Part shown: piece by piece, positions 28,510 through 39,761 of the stretch
Position numbering within the stretch: position 1 is the first letter of the stretch
How the letters are laid out: each line of letters opens with the position of its first letter
Assembly: GCA_039090855.1 (NCBI GenBank)
Contig: CM077005.1
Coordinates: 20,375,921 to 20,439,920 of the forward strand
DNA: 64,000 nt
Source: Macrothele yani
Lineage: Eukaryota > Arthropoda > Arachnida > Araneae > Macrothelidae
Direction of reading: 5' to 3'
Notes under the pieces: generated by a model
Told to the model about the DNA's origin: nothing
Databases searched by the model: none
The model's input: only the letters and a program-made list of their open reading frames with translations
Made by a program: the position numbers and the translations under genes

Positions 28510-29720
28510 CTAGTAACGTGTAGCACCACCTTTCGCCCTGATGACGGCGGCGATTCGTCTCGGCCTAGACTCGACAAGACACCGGAAGCGTTGGGAAGCC
28601 ATACGGATCCACGACCCTGAACAAGCTCCCACAGTTCACGAAGATTTGATGAAAGGGGGTCATCTCTCTCGATGGCATCCCAGATGTGCTCGATGGGATT
28701 GAGGTCAATTGACCTAGCTGGCCAAGGAAGCGAGGTCACGTCAGTGGAGTGTTCATCCAACCATTCGGATACAATTCGGTAGCGATGACACTGTGCATTG
28801 TCTTGTTGCAGGATGAGATCCTCAGTGGGATGCTGCAGGCACACAAACGGGAGCAAATGGTAGTCCAGGATATCCCGGTAACGTTGACTTGTGAGGGTCG
28901 ATGGCATCCCAGATGTGCTCGATGGGATTGAGGTCAGGTGACCTAGCTGGCCAAGGAAGCGAGGTCACGTCAGTGGAGTGTTCATCCAACCATTCGGATA
29001 CAATTCGGTAGCGATGACACTGTGCATTGTCTTGTTGCAGGATGAGATCCTCAGTGGGATGTTGCAGGCACACAAACGGGAGCAAATGGTAGTCCAGGAT
29101 ATCCCGGTAACGTTGACTTGTGAGGGACGATGTCACACGTACCAGGGGTCCCATTTCAGTCCACGCAAACAGTCCCCAGACGAGAATGCCACGCCCACCA
29201 GCTTGAAGAGTACATTTCTGGCAAGAAAGATTCATCGCTTCATGTGGTTTGTGCCGTAGTCTAATCCTGCCATTCGCATGTACCGACGTGAATCTCGACT
29301 CATCAGTCCAGGCAACATTTTCCCACATGTGTAGGTTCCAGTGTACCCCATAGCGAGGAGATGCTTCTGGATGGTGTGGCTGCTTACACGTTTTTGTGCA
29401 CCAGAGTTAAATTGCCGAGTTATTTCTTGCACTGTGGCCCGTCTATCCGCTGTTACAATGCAAGGTAACCGACGAAGACCCCGCTCATCCACACTCTGTT
29501 GTCCACGGCAGTTGGCCCTTGCAGGGATGGTTTTACCGGATTCGACGTACTCACGGTGCACCCATGACACAGTGGCTCGTGAAAATCCCAGTGCCTGCAC
29601 GACTTCCGAGATGGAGTGACCCATTCGTCGGGCTCCGACAATTTGCCCACTCTCAAATGCGCGTAGATCCTTCGTATTACACATACTGCGTCCGACTCTT
29701 ACTGATTCCCGTCGCATCAC
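28510..29720 (-). pseudogene. Tc1-like transposase (DD34E), broken
   Basis: The N-terminal DNA-binding region starts near 29685 (MCNTKDLRAFESGQIVGARR, then GFSRATVSWVHREY). The catalytic blocks are AWTDESRF (first D), LQQDNAQCH (second D) and SPDLNPIEHIWD (E), so the full DDE triad is still readable. Two defects: about 25 codons are missing, with a frame change, between ...GYTGTY and WENVAWTDES (29310-29345), and a 229-bp tandem duplication repeats the second D and the E region. The enzyme would cut and paste the element into TA. Confidence 0.82.
28671..29127 (-). repeat. 229-bp tandem duplication inside the Tc1 gene
   Basis: 28671-28899 and 28900-29127 are almost identical (differences: AATTGACC/AGGTGACC, GCTGCAG/GTTGCAG). 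The junction falls at GATGGCATCCCAGATGTGC. It encodes a second copy of LQQDNAQCH to SPDLNPIEH. Confidence 0.92.
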
Positions 29721-29935
29721 TCTTTATATTATCATATCGCTGCATACGTCATGTGGTTTCCGTTTACAGGGCCGCCCACAGCGTCACATTTGCATGACGC
29801 TAGCTGTCTCTAATTCAATTGCTCTTCAGTGTATGTTCGTACGTGTGCTGTCTTGATCTAGTCCTTGCTGTTGCATCAAAATTTATTTCGAAGAATTATT
29901 CTGGTATTTTTCGGCCTACGATATGCCACATTATA

Positions 29936-31189
29936 CACCGGTGAGCAATTACATTATGACCACCAGCAGCCCTGAGAAATCTGAGCGGTTGGAGACCAAA
30001 CGGTGGCGCAAGTAAAGTTCACAGAGCAGTATATATACAACACGAGGACCGGCTTTCGGTTAGCAGAGTGTTCGGAGTCAGAATGGGAAAAGCTGCCGAT
30101 TTGTCAGCGTTTGATAAAAGACAAATTGTGATGGCACGGCGTCTTGGAACTACGAGCAAGGCGTGTGGGTCGTTCACGCGCCGCTGTAGTGAGTCCGTAT
30201 CAAAAATTGGTGCACAGATGTTCAAACGATGAACTGTCGTCCAGCTGTGTGTCGTGCGCAGCTCATTGATGCCAAAGGAGAGCAGAGACTGTCGCGCATT
30301 TGTTCACAGCGACCGCAGGGCCACAGTGCGACAAATCACTCGCAGCTACAACAGTGATGATTAGGGCAATGTGTCACAGCACACAGTTAATCGCAGACTT
30401 CTGCGCATGGGCTTGCGTAACCGAAGATACAGTCTGGTCTCTAAGCTCAGTGAACATCGTCGCCAACAACGCTTGAAATGGGCCCAACATCGAGATTGGA
30501 CTGTGGATGATTAGGAGGAAGTGGCCTTGTCTTAAGAATTAAGATTCCTGGAGCATCACGTAGACGGCCGAGCGCGGATACGCCGATTACCAACGGAGGC
30601 TATGTCACATGACTGCACTGTTGGGCGGAAACAGGCCGGCGGCAGCGGTGTTATACTCTGGGCGATGTTTTCTTGTGACGCTTTTTAGGTCCCATTATCC
30701 CAATAGCACAATCCCTGACAGCTGTCAGGTATCTGAACATCGTTGCGGACCAAGTTCACCCATTCATGGCAACTGTATTCCCTGCTGGTGATGGCCATTG
30801 TCAACAAGATAATGCGCCGTGCCACACTGCCGGAATCGTCAAGGAGTGGTTCGAGGAGCATGCTGGTGACTTTCTGTTAAGTCCTGGCCTCTAAATTCAT
30901 CTGACATGAACCCAATCGAACATTTGTGGTTCGCCTTGGAAACGCGGGTTCGCGCTAAATCACCACCACCGCGAAATGATACGGGAACTGGAGGACCTGC
31001 TATAGACAGTATGGTAGCAGATACCCCAAGATACCAATCGCCACCTCATCGAGTGGCAGTAGATATCCTTCGGTAGCTGTAGTTCTACCTTTAGCCCACA
31101 AAACAGCGCCGATTGGCCGCTGTTTTGTGAGCTAAAGCAGGTCCTACAGCTTATTAGGTAGGTGTTCATAATTTAATGGCTCATCGATG
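29936..31189 (+). mobile_element. Tc1-like transposon, complete ends, dead gene
   Basis: The ends CACCGGTGAGCAATTACATT (29936) and, reversed, CATCGATGAGCCATTAAATT (ending 31189) are flanked by TA (29934-29935, 31190-31191). The transposase starts at 30083 (MGKAADLSAFDKRQIVMARR), then shifts frame at 30155. Later blocks include QQDNAPCHTAGIVKEW (second D, ~30797) and MNPIEHLW (E, ~30908) in other frames. The stop at 30362 and others exclude activity. 1-204 is a second copy of this family. Confidence 0.85.
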
Positions 31190-31587
31190 TATGCACGATA
31201 CGATATCAGGAGCGGATCCAGAAGCTTACCTGGGGGGGGGGGTCGCCCTGGTCTAAAAGAACTATTGATAGACTTTGTGGAAGGGTCACACACTGACAGA
31301 CCTGCCCCACCCTGGCATTGCACGGCCTTTTTACGAACTTTTTCATCCAAAAAAAATTGTGCTAAATTTCTAAATCATAAAGTGGAAAAAATAACTGAAA
31401 AATCAGCACCATGTTCCTAGCGTTCAATTGCCTGCTTTGCAAGGAAACGAGCTCCACACTTTTTAGCCTTTCGTAAGCCGAAATGGCGTAAACCGAAGAA
31501 GCAATTACCATTAATTTGTACGGGAAACATTTTTGAGCTTTCCCAAATCCCCCCCCAAATATCCTAACAAATCATGCGAAATACGTA
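31190..31587. other. no recognised feature
   Basis: It has a G11 run near 31231 and a start resembling hAT-type ends (CAGGAGCGGATCCAG at 31207), but no matching right end was found. Confidence 0.45.
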
Positions 31588-32275
31588 GCTCGTCCCAAAA
31601 TAACTGAGCATATTTCTTTTATAAAAGTGCGTTCGATCTTGGCACGAGTCTCGAAAAAAAATGGCAGTCGTTGTAGTAACCATAGCAACCAGCCACACCT
31701 GTTTATCACGCATGCGTCGTCAGTAGTGCGCAGTTTAATAAGCGTTGTTTCGTGAACCCCTAAGCAATGTTTTCGCGCTGTGATCTTTCGAAAGAATGGG
31801 TTTTAAAGAGGAACAAAGATGAGTCATTAAATTTTGCTGTCAACATATGTCTGTCGGAGACACTTTCCGTCTTATGCAAGAGACTTATAAAGATGAATGT
31901 CTATGAAAATGAACAATTTACAGGTGGCAAAGGATTTATGTATGGCCGTGAGCCCGCGTCTGTAATCGCGCATGGAGGATGACCCTCAACAAGTGTTAGA
32001 GAGGTAAACATCAATACAATACGTGTTATAACACCGGAAGAAAGACTCCCTGTCAATTAGAGATATCGAAGATGTGGTTCACATTTTGAAAAAAATTAAC
32101 CAAGCATTTGGACAATGAAACGAGTTTGTTCAACTTGGGTTTCCCTTTCTTTTCATGTGTGGCCCGATACGAGGGAGCACATGGCCAGTTCTGTCATTTC
32201 TTATTTGGAGAAAATGAATACTAAGTTGATGTCCCAACCTTATCACCATGTGACTTCTGGTTGTTCCCCATTTTA

Positions 32276-33450
32276 AACAAGTCAGTAAAATCATGCAATG
32301 CATTGATCATGATACGCTTTCCAACATACCAGAAATCATTACTCAAGTTATGAGGATAATGGTTGTGGAGTAAATATCGCTCATGTGGCCAGACCTTTGA
32401 CCCCATTTCGATGATATTAAACAGAACCGGTGCAGTATACCTTAGGAACAACATACTACAGTTTTGTCGCAATAGAAGCATTAATGGCTGCGGAATAAAT
32501 ATCGCTCCTGTGCCCTGACCTTTGACCCCATTTCGATGATATTTAACAGAACCGGTGCAGTATACCTTAGGAATAACATACTACAGTTTTGTTGCAATAG
32601 AAGCATTAATGGCTGTGGAATAAATATCGCTCCTGTGCCCAGACCTTTGACCCCATTTCGATGATATTTAACAGAACCGGTGCAGTATACCTTAGGAATA
32701 ACATACTACAGTTTTGTCGCAATAGAAGCATTAATGGCTGCGGAATAAATATCGCTCCTGTGCCCAGACCTTTGACCCCATTTCGATGATATTAAACAGA
32801 ACCGGTGCAGTATACCTTAGGAATAACATACTACAGTTTTGTCGCAATAGAAGCATTAATGGCTGTGGAATAAATATCGCTCCTGTGCCCAGACCTTTGA
32901 CCCCATTTCGATGATATTAAACAGAACCGGTGCAGTATACCTTAGGAACAACATACTACAGTTTTCTCGCAATAGAAGCATTAATGGCTGTGGAATAAAT
33001 ATCGCTCCTGTGCCCAGACCTTTGACCCCATTTCGATTATATTAAACAGAACCGGTGCAGTATACCTTAGGAACAACATACTACAGTTTTTTCGCAATAG
33101 AAGCATTAATGGCTGTGGAATAAATATAACTCTTGTGCCCAGACCTTTGACCCCATTTCGATTATATTAAACAGAACCGGTGCAGTATACCTCCGGAACA
33201 ACATACTGCTGTTTTGTCGCAATAGAAACATTTTTACGTACGTTATGACGCATAAGGGCGATGAAATGAATCCGGCTCCTATGTCCTGATCTTTGACCCC
33301 ATTTTTCCTATTTTCGATAGAATTCGTTCCGAGGTTGTCCCCTACCACATACTAAAATTTCATCGAAATCGAACCATTTTTTACGCGAGTTATCGTACAG
33401 ATGGACGAAGCTGGAGCATATACGCTTCTTCAACCTACGTTTGGAAAGCG
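32276..33450 (-). repeat. family C repeat, copy 3, internally expanded
   Basis: A reverse-orientation copy: it starts AACAAGTCAGTAAAATCATG and ends GGAGCATATACGCTTCTTCA then GGAAAGCGTAAA. It is about 1.17 kb instead of 440 bp because one 125-bp internal unit is repeated seven times. Confidence 0.85.
32346..33220. repeat. 125-bp tandem array inside family C
   Basis: TAAATAT at the unit start falls at 32371, 32496, 32621, 32746, 32871, 32996 and 33121: exactly 125 bp apart each time. Units differ by a few bases (GCGGAAT/TGTGGAAT, GATGATATT/GATTATATT), so expansion was fairly recent. Confidence 0.95.
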
Positions 33451-34179
33451 TAAAAAAAGACATTACGGGAACGACAATTTGAGACTAATCAACCACTTAT
33501 TACAGCTGCGCAGAAGAATTCAGCGTTAGAAGAATTCAAGAAGACATTCAAAAAGTGAGAGGAACGTTAGGACACCTGTATTCGATGCAGTGGGCAGTAG
33601 TTAATAAAAGATGACTGCGAAACTTGATAATTAAGGTAGGTATATTTTTTATAAGAAAATTCTGAGTTGTTTTGGGAATACCTTTGTAACACACATAACC
33701 CTAAAATAACACTAACATACAGTAAAAGCAGGAATGATATGATAAATGCACAGCATATTGACAAATACACATTCTATCCATTACTGGATGCCGAGTAGAA
33801 AAGACCACTTAGATACTATCAGAACCAATAGTAATTTCGACAGCTTTCAAGATTCTTTCTCTCTATGTGTATACAGGGTGATTGTAAACTTCTTCAACAA
33901 AACGATAGGGTTGATATAGTACACATCAAGACGAGCAATATTTGCAATGGAACCTAGTGCCGCATTCCACTCCTAGTGCCAGAAAAGTGCACCTTCGAAA
34001 AACGTTCAGCAGGCACACGGAGTACCAACCAGCGCATGAGAAGCACAAGATGCAAATCAGGTGGGCTGAACACGTGCGTGGACGATGAGGAGCAAACATT
34101 TAAAAACGCAGCCGAACCCGTTTAGCGATATTACCGTGCGAACATCACATGAGAACTGATGTATACGTCTGACCGACGC

Positions 34180-34588
34180 AGCGTATCGTATGTTCCTGGA
34201 GCAAGTGTTTCCAGGTCTGTTGCAGGATGTTCCGCTCACCTCACGGAGGGACATGTGGTTCATGCATGATGGGGCCCCAGCACACTTTTGCCACCGAGGT
34301 TCGATACTTCTTAAATGCGACATACCCTGGGCGGTGGATTGGACGCGGTGGACCTGTGGCTTGGCCTCCAAGTTCCCCGGACTTGGATCCACTGGACTTC
34401 TTCTGGGGCCACGTGAAAACACTAATGTACCTATGGACTCACTGGAAGATCTCGTCGCGCGAATCACTGTTGCTGCGGACAAGATCAACACCACACCGGG
34501 AGTCTACGAGAGGGTGCGACAGTCCTTCATTCGCCGGTGTGGGCTGTGCAACGACGCCCTTGGACGCCAGTTTGAGCAGTTCCTTTGA
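34180..34588 (+). pseudogene. mariner-like transposase, C-terminal third
   Basis: It starts mid-protein (RMFLEQVFPGLLQDVPLTSR). The blocks WFMHDGAPAHF (second D) and, after a frameshift near 34290, GRGGPVAWPPSSPDLDPLDF (third acidic residue) are present. A second shift near 34410 leads to VYERVRQSFIRRC and the terminus GRQFEQFL at 34585. The N-terminal and first catalytic region are deleted (33990-34180 is unreadable). Confidence 0.7.
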
Positions 34589-34768
34589 GTCTTTCTCTGA
34601 TGCTATTGGAATAGTGCAACTCATAAATTAGGTATGTCTCTTTGTTTTCACCGTTCAAGGCTCAACGTGGATATGCAACTTTACTCTTTTCTGGCACTAG
34701 GAGTGGAATGCGGCCCTAGGTTCCATTGCAAATATTGTTCGTCTTGATGTGTATTATCTCACTCCTTT

Positions 34769-34994
34769 GCCGCCCCGGTGGCGCAGTGGTCTAAGCGATG
34801 GCCTCTGATCATTCGTCTGAAAGGGATCCGGGTTCGAATCCCGGAGAGGCATGGATGTTGTTTGTCTTACGGCACTGGCTCTCTCCCTTCCCTGAAACCA
34901 GTAACCCTAAATTAGGAACGGGCGACTGCTTATAGCTCATTGAGTTGCTCACGGTGGTCGTTAAACCTTCAATCAAAAAAAAAAAAAAAAAAAA
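34769..34994 (+). mobile_element. SINE-A with 14-bp target duplication
   Basis: A full copy, A20 tail. The target duplication TATCTCACTCCTTT (34755-34768) / TATCTCACCCCTTT (34995-35008) lies in the right inverted repeat of the mariner element. Confidence 0.93.
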
Positions 34995-35039
34995 TATCTC
35001 ACCCCTTTTGTTTTGTTGAAGGAATTTACAATCACCCTG

Positions 35040-35785
35040 TATAGTACGAACGGAGGACGGGCATGTTCAACGCACGCACAATGTCTTTCTGTCGTTCACC
35101 ACAATCGAAACTCATCCAGTTTTACGCTAAGCGTAATACCCTTACGAGCTCTCTTAAGCTTTTCTGATACCTTAGGTCCCATTTTGCTAACGGATGCACA
35201 AAATAAATCGAGATAAAGCATAGATTCTCGCACAGTTCAAAGCTATTGCGGCTTCATGCTCAATGTAGTTCCGGGTAAAGGAGTTTGGCAGTGCCACTCT
35301 CGCAGCTCAGGGTGGGGAGCTGCCTCTAAAACTGCTGACCGTAAAGCGAACGCTATTTTCGCTTTTCGCCCTTTTTCGTAAAAGCGAAAATCCTCTTCGG
35401 ATTTCTTTTGTTTATTGCGAAAACAAGTACTAATGTAAGTCTTTCGTTTTAAGAAAGACCTACATTAGTATTTGTAAAGCGAACTTTCGAAAAGCGACTG
35501 ATACCTGTATTAAGTCCAGACAGAATCTTTCAAAATAAATTTGGGCCTTTCTATTCTGGGAGGGGGGGGGCTTAATTTAATAAAAAAAAATTCCAGGTAT
35601 AATCATCGAATCATTGCTAAATACTATGACTAGTAATTCCTCCTTAAAAAATTCGTTTATTCTTTCGTAATGCATGAATCCTACTTCGTTTGAAAGGAAC
35701 TTCCATGTACTTCACTTCGTTAAGTCATTCCCGCGACATTCATTGCCTCACTGGCGATTTTCTCTCTGAAGTTTGTAAAAGCGTT
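35040..35785. other. no gene recognised; one hairpin
   Basis: TACTAATGTAAGTCTTTC (35430-35447) is repeated inverted at 35452-35470 (GAAAGACCTACATTAGTA). The TTCGCTTTTCG-rich region 35350-35510 contains several short mirror and inverted units. No gene. Confidence 0.5.
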
Positions 35786-36623
35786 AAAGCCTCTTTCACA
35801 CGAAGCGGGCGCGGGCTCCGGGGACTTTGCTTTCACAAGAGCAGCCCGCAACAAAGTTCTTTCAGCATGTTAAAACAATTTTTTGCCAGTTAAGCTCGTG
35901 TCGTTATCGAATTAACACCTTTTTTTGTGTCTATGTTTTTGAGAAGAAAAAAAAACGTTTTTTATAGTTATAAAATACAATAAAGTTATTTCATTAAGTA
36001 TTTATATTTAACAAATGGACAATTAATTTTTTTAGTTTTTATTTTGGGTTTAAGACCACCGTGAACAACTCAACGGGCTATAAGTAGTCGCCCGTTCCTA
36101 ATTTAGGGCCACTAGTTCCAGGGAAGGGACAGAGCCAGTGCCGTAAGACAAGCACAGCATCCATGCCTCACCGCGATTCAACCCCGGACCCATCTCGGAC
36201 GAATGATCAGAAGCCAGCAGTTAGACAACTGCACCGCCAGAGCGGCATCTTTATTTTTTAATTAATTTCATAAAATTCCCTAAACTTTTACCTTTAATAT
36301 ACCTCACAACTAATTTAACCGCAAACAAATAACAACAACAACAAAAAAGCAATCGCACCGTTCAAACACTTGACAGAAACTGAGGAGATGCGGGCAGAGG
36401 CAGTCCGCGTCGTGTGAAGGCCTGCATTCTGTTCAATTAGCAAAACCACTAAGTGCGTATGCGCACCCGCAGGAAAGTTTTGGCATTGACGGGCGCTTTC
36501 CGGGCCCGCGCCCATTCACACTTGCACCCACTTCGTATGAAAGCCAGCACTAGAACCATCAGCTAAGCTCGCACACACATGCGGGCTCTAGTAGCACCTG
36601 CTCCGTGTAAAAAAAGAGGCCTT
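35786..36623. mobile_element. possible Harbinger-like non-autonomous element
   Basis: AAGCCTCTTTCACACGAAGC at the left and the reverse complement of AAGGCCTCTTTTTTTACACG at the right form imperfect inverted repeats next to TTA. GC-rich subterminal motifs (GCGGGCTC-like) occur on both sides. Ends of this 'cctctttcacacg' type recall PIF/Harbinger MITEs, but this is inference. It contains a SINE-A. Confidence 0.35.
36040..36245 (-). mobile_element. SINE-A, old copy
   Basis: Minus strand, body and head readable with ~12% changes (B box CGATTCAACCCCGG on the plus strand). No clear target duplication. Confidence 0.85.
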
Positions 36624-36960
36624 ACACCAAACAAAGCGCACCCACTGCTTTTCGTGATCAGTCAAAATCTCTTTTTCCCTTCCGCTCTAAGCTTCCTCTG
36701 TTGCTGAAACTCCTGTGTTTTTTCTCTCTGAAACCAGAACAATATCCAAATTCACAGAAAATTTTAATCGTAATAAAAACCTATGCTATGCATTTATTAC
36801 TATAATTTTACAAAAATAATTACTTACGATCTTGGCCATTTTTTAAAAAATGGCCAAGATCGTAAGTATGCGATACTGGATGCGATACTTGGTTGTTTTC
36901 AAAAATCAATTAGGAATTAGCTGTGCCTTTTTCAAAGGTGCAAAAAGCTTCTATTCTGAG
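36624..36960. other. no gene recognised; one perfect hairpin
   Basis: CTTACGATCTTGGCCATTTT at 36825-36844 is followed at once by its reverse complement to 36868. Otherwise unrecognised. Confidence 0.5.
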
Positions 36961-36964
36961 TTAC

Positions 36965-37450
36965 AATGTATTCTGGTTTTATTTTGGAGGAGGAGGAGGG
37001 ATCAAAGACCACTATGAGCAAGTTCAAAAACTATTCTGGTTTTATTTTGAAGGAGGAGGGGTCAAAGACCACTATGAGCAAGTTCAAAAACTATTCTGGT
37101 TTTATTTTGAAGGAGGAGGGGTCAAAGACCACTATGAGCAAGTTCAAAAACTATTCTGGTTTTATTTTGAAGGAGGAGGGGTCAAAGACCACTATGAGCA
37201 AGTTCAAAAACTATTCTGGTTTTATTTGAAGGAGGAGGGGTCAAAGACCACTATGAGCAAGTTCAAAAACTATTCTGGTTTTATTTTGGAGGAGGAGTCA
37301 AAGACCACTATGAGCAACTTCAAAAACTATTCTGGTTTATTTTGAAGGAAGAGAAGGGGTCAAAGACCCCTATGAGCAACTTCAAAAACTATTCTGGTTT
37401 TATTCTGAAGGAAGAGGGGTCAAAGACCACTATGAGCATTTTCAAAAACG
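36965..37450 (-). repeat. 60-bp minisatellite grown from a SINE-A tail
   Basis: About eight copies. TTCTGGTTTTATTTTG starts near 36971, 37034, 37094, 37154, 37214, 37274, 37329 and 37393. Each includes CAAAGACCACTATGAGCAA, which is a changed form of the SINE-A end (ACGACCACCGTGAGCAACT). The SINE itself follows directly at 37455 in the same orientation. Later copies carry small indels. Long frames across it are a period effect. Confidence 0.9.
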
Positions 37451-37454
37451 ATAA

Positions 37455-37618
37455 GGAGTCTTCCGTTCCTAATTTAGGGCCGTTGGCTCGAGGGAAGGGA
37501 GAAAACCGGCGCAGTCAAACAAACACGCCAACCATGTCTCGTGTAAGACACGAACCCGGACACGTGTAGGACGACTAGCCAGAAACCTACGCCTCTGACT
37601 ACTCTCCCACCGGGGCAG
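37455..37618 (-). mobile_element. SINE-A, head and body
   Basis: Minus strand from CTTCCGTTCCTAATTTAGGG to CCACCGGGGCAGC. Its tail part is the 60-bp array to the left. Considerably diverged. Confidence 0.75.
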
Positions 37619-38729
37619 CGCGAAGTATTCCCCAACAGGAGTGCTACCAAGAGCTCCAAAATTGGTGTAGACGTCTGTAGCTTTTCATAGATACTGGAGT
37701 GGAGTACTTTGAAGGTCAATAAAAGTTTCGTTGAGGAATTTGTTCCGCAGATGCGTGTCAAAGGCTTTCTGAACATCCGTCGTAAACCTGGAGTCCAAAT
37801 CTGCTGAGTAAAGAAGAAACATTTATGACCATTTTTCTCAAAACGACAGTTTTCAAAGTTAAAGCTTCCGGCGTAAATCAAAGGGAAGAAGAAAAGAAAA
37901 ATAGATCAACCAAATATATACAGCACACCGAGTTTCGAAAACAGAATATTTTAATGTCCCTATTTCGAAATCCGAATGTTCGGATATACAGACATAAACT
38001 GTCCGAAGTTCGGTTTTGTGACATTTCCGGAATTTTGGCAATCTGAAAATATCCGGGTTTTGACAGCACTGATCCTAAGTTGATTCCTTACTTTTTGTGT
38101 CTGTGCCTGAATGTGGTGGCGTTTGAGAAGAATACACGTATCTTACAGAGATGAAGGATGTCAGGAAGGAAACACTAATTTGCTTACTGCATTACCATAA
38201 ATTATAATAAAAGTAAAAGTTCTACTACACGCAGGACTTCCGTTAAAATTTATGTTCATGAACTTGGCAGGCCAGAAACATGCAAATAAAAGTCGACAAA
38301 TCTCATGCAGCATACAAGCAATCATGAGAGCGAATAGAGTGCTTCTGTTGATGACATTAATAGAATCTCACCACATGTCTGTGTTGCGTCACCGTCAATA
38401 AAAGTGCTCCAAGCACAAAAAGAAGAAAAAAAAAATATTTCGCAATACAGCAGTTTTGATTATACGTGCTGTGCCTCGTAACGGGCATTCTCTTTTTTTT
38501 TTTTTTTTTAAGTGAAAAGCTCTCTCATACATCTTTTTGGACTTGGAAATCGTTTCTCCTAGAATTTATTGCTCATTTTTTCTCCCACTAGAGCTCCCCC
38601 ATGCTCGCTGAATGTTGTATCTCCGCCTCAGATCAATCTCTTAGCTTCGTTTTTTCACCTTTTTTTTTCTCTCAACACGCGATTGCATATCAAAAATTGA
38701 AGTGCTTACAGGTTGGAATAGAAGTGCCA
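37619..38729. other. no recognised feature
   Basis: On the minus strand 37640-37815 has a frame SADLDSRFTTDVQKAFDTHL then RNKFLNETFIDLQSTPLQYL and a stop, preceded by an acceptor-like TCTTCTTTACTCAG. No family recognised. 38480-38510 has a T18 tract. The rest is AT-rich with nothing visible. Confidence 0.4.
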
Positions 38730-39760
38730 CACTGTAAAAAAATAAAATAAAAAATTCTGAGATTAACGAGACACTTTTCCTCATTTCTTTCGTGAATTAA
38801 CGAAGCATATTTCTGATACAACCTTTTCCGTGAAACGACAGAAAGAACCCTCAATTTCGTGGAATTTTGGTACCACGGGCAAATTCTGAATTTTCAGAAA
38901 CTTTTTCCCAGTTTCTTTCTGTAATGACGGTAAATTAACGTTTTAGAGATGTGTTAACGGAAAATTCTGAATTTTCAGAAACCTTTCCGCATTCTTTTCG
39001 TGTATTAACGAAAAAAACTGCGTTCTCACTTTTTTCGTATCCGTCTGACGAGAAATTACCAGTAATAGGAGCGATTTGTGAGAATACATGAGGTTTGATT
39101 AAACTTCTAATGATTGATTTTTATTATAATTTTAGCAAGTATTAAGTATCCCATGCTATAACTTAGCTAGTTTTATCGACGTGCAAATTTTCATTCTTGG
39201 GAATACATTAATTGCGAAGAAGTGAAAATTCTGAATTTTCAGAAACCTTTCCGCAATTCCTTTCGCGTATTAACGGAAAAACTCCGTTCTCACTTTTCCC
39301 GTATATGCGTATGACGAGAAATTACCGTTAATAGGAGCAATTGGTGAGATAACTTGAGGTTTGATTAACTTTTAAATTTCAATCGTCTGTCGAATTTTAA
39401 TGTTCCGTAGCGAGATCGGATATTGTGGATAGCATGTCACATGAATTTTGTTTATTGTTGCACAGGATATTTCTTCTCCTCTTCCCTATTTTGCGCATTA
39501 GCTATTTAATATACATTGTATTATTGTAAGAAACCGGGTACTTATTATACAGATGATTATACAATGTCTATGTATCAGTCTTTGGACAACTTAAGACAAA
39601 AGCTATTATAGCTATCAAGAGTACATTTTATATTTATTTAATATATATATATATTGTGTTACTGTAAGAAACCGGGTACTTAACTTATTGTACAGGTGAT
39701 TATACGATGTATATGTATCAGTCTTTGAACAATTTAAATTGTGGCTATCAAGAGTAAATT
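38730..39760 (-). mobile_element. family E element, truncated
   Basis: CACTGTAAAAAAATAAAA at the left end, then a long stretch matching, inverted, the right part of the complete family E element at 57077-58703 (shared TTTCGTGAATTAACGAAG, GTGAAACGACAGAAAG and CGGGTACTTA blocks). 39107-39222 matches one arm of the TTAA foldback at 58.5 kb. 39525-39620 is duplicated at 39640-39745. It is cut at the right by the mariner at 39762. Confidence 0.65.
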
Positions 39761-39761
39761 A

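Larger units (their letters stand above)
28478..29831 (-). mobile_element. Tc1-like transposon with internal duplication
   Basis: Inverted repeats CACTGAAGAACAATTGAATT (28478) and, at the right, the reverse complement of CACTGAAGAGCAATTGAATT (ending 29831), with TA on both sides (28476-28477, 29832-29833). One minus-strand transposase pseudogene fills it. It lies about 100 bp from another Tc1 element of a different family in the opposite orientation. Confidence 0.88.
31588..33685 (+). mobile_element. mariner remnant interrupted by family C
   Basis: Left end GTCCCAAAATAACTGAGCAT (31592) and right end TTCTGAGTTGTTTTGGGAAT (33660-33679, inverted). N-terminal coding sequence starts at 31767 (MFSRCDLSKEWVLKR, NFAVNICLSETLSV, then an NVYENEQFTGGKGFMYGRE stretch), with PSTSVREVN after a stop. 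A C-terminal block (LSPCDFWLFPILNK) is at 32240-32277 and FKK*EER*DTCIRCSGQ at 33550-33600. Family C inserted at 32276 separates the last two. Most of the catalytic domain is deleted. Confidence 0.65.
33874..35039 (+). mobile_element. mariner-family element with ~115-bp inverted repeats
   Basis: Left end CAGGGTGATTGTAAACTTCT (33874) to about 33987 matches, inverted, 34686-34768 plus 35009-35039. TA flanks at 33872-33873 and 35040-35041. A SINE-A sits in the right repeat. It contains a truncated transposase. Confidence 0.85.

Noticed and set aside
31207..31560. hAT element starting CAGGAGCGGATCC
   Set aside because: No matching right end or 8-bp duplication could be found.
34057..34494. 145-codon minus-strand frame
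   Set aside because: Shadow of the plus-strand mariner transposase blocks (HDGAPAH, SPDLDPLDF).
35786..36623. confident PIF/Harbinger assignment
   Set aside because: Inverted ends are imperfect and the 3-bp duplication is not exact; listed only as possible.
36923..37345. 140-codon frame with repeated FYFEGGGVKDHYEQVQKLFW-type peptide
   Set aside because: The frame exists because the 60-bp unit is a multiple of three and lacks stops; the unit derives from a SINE tail.
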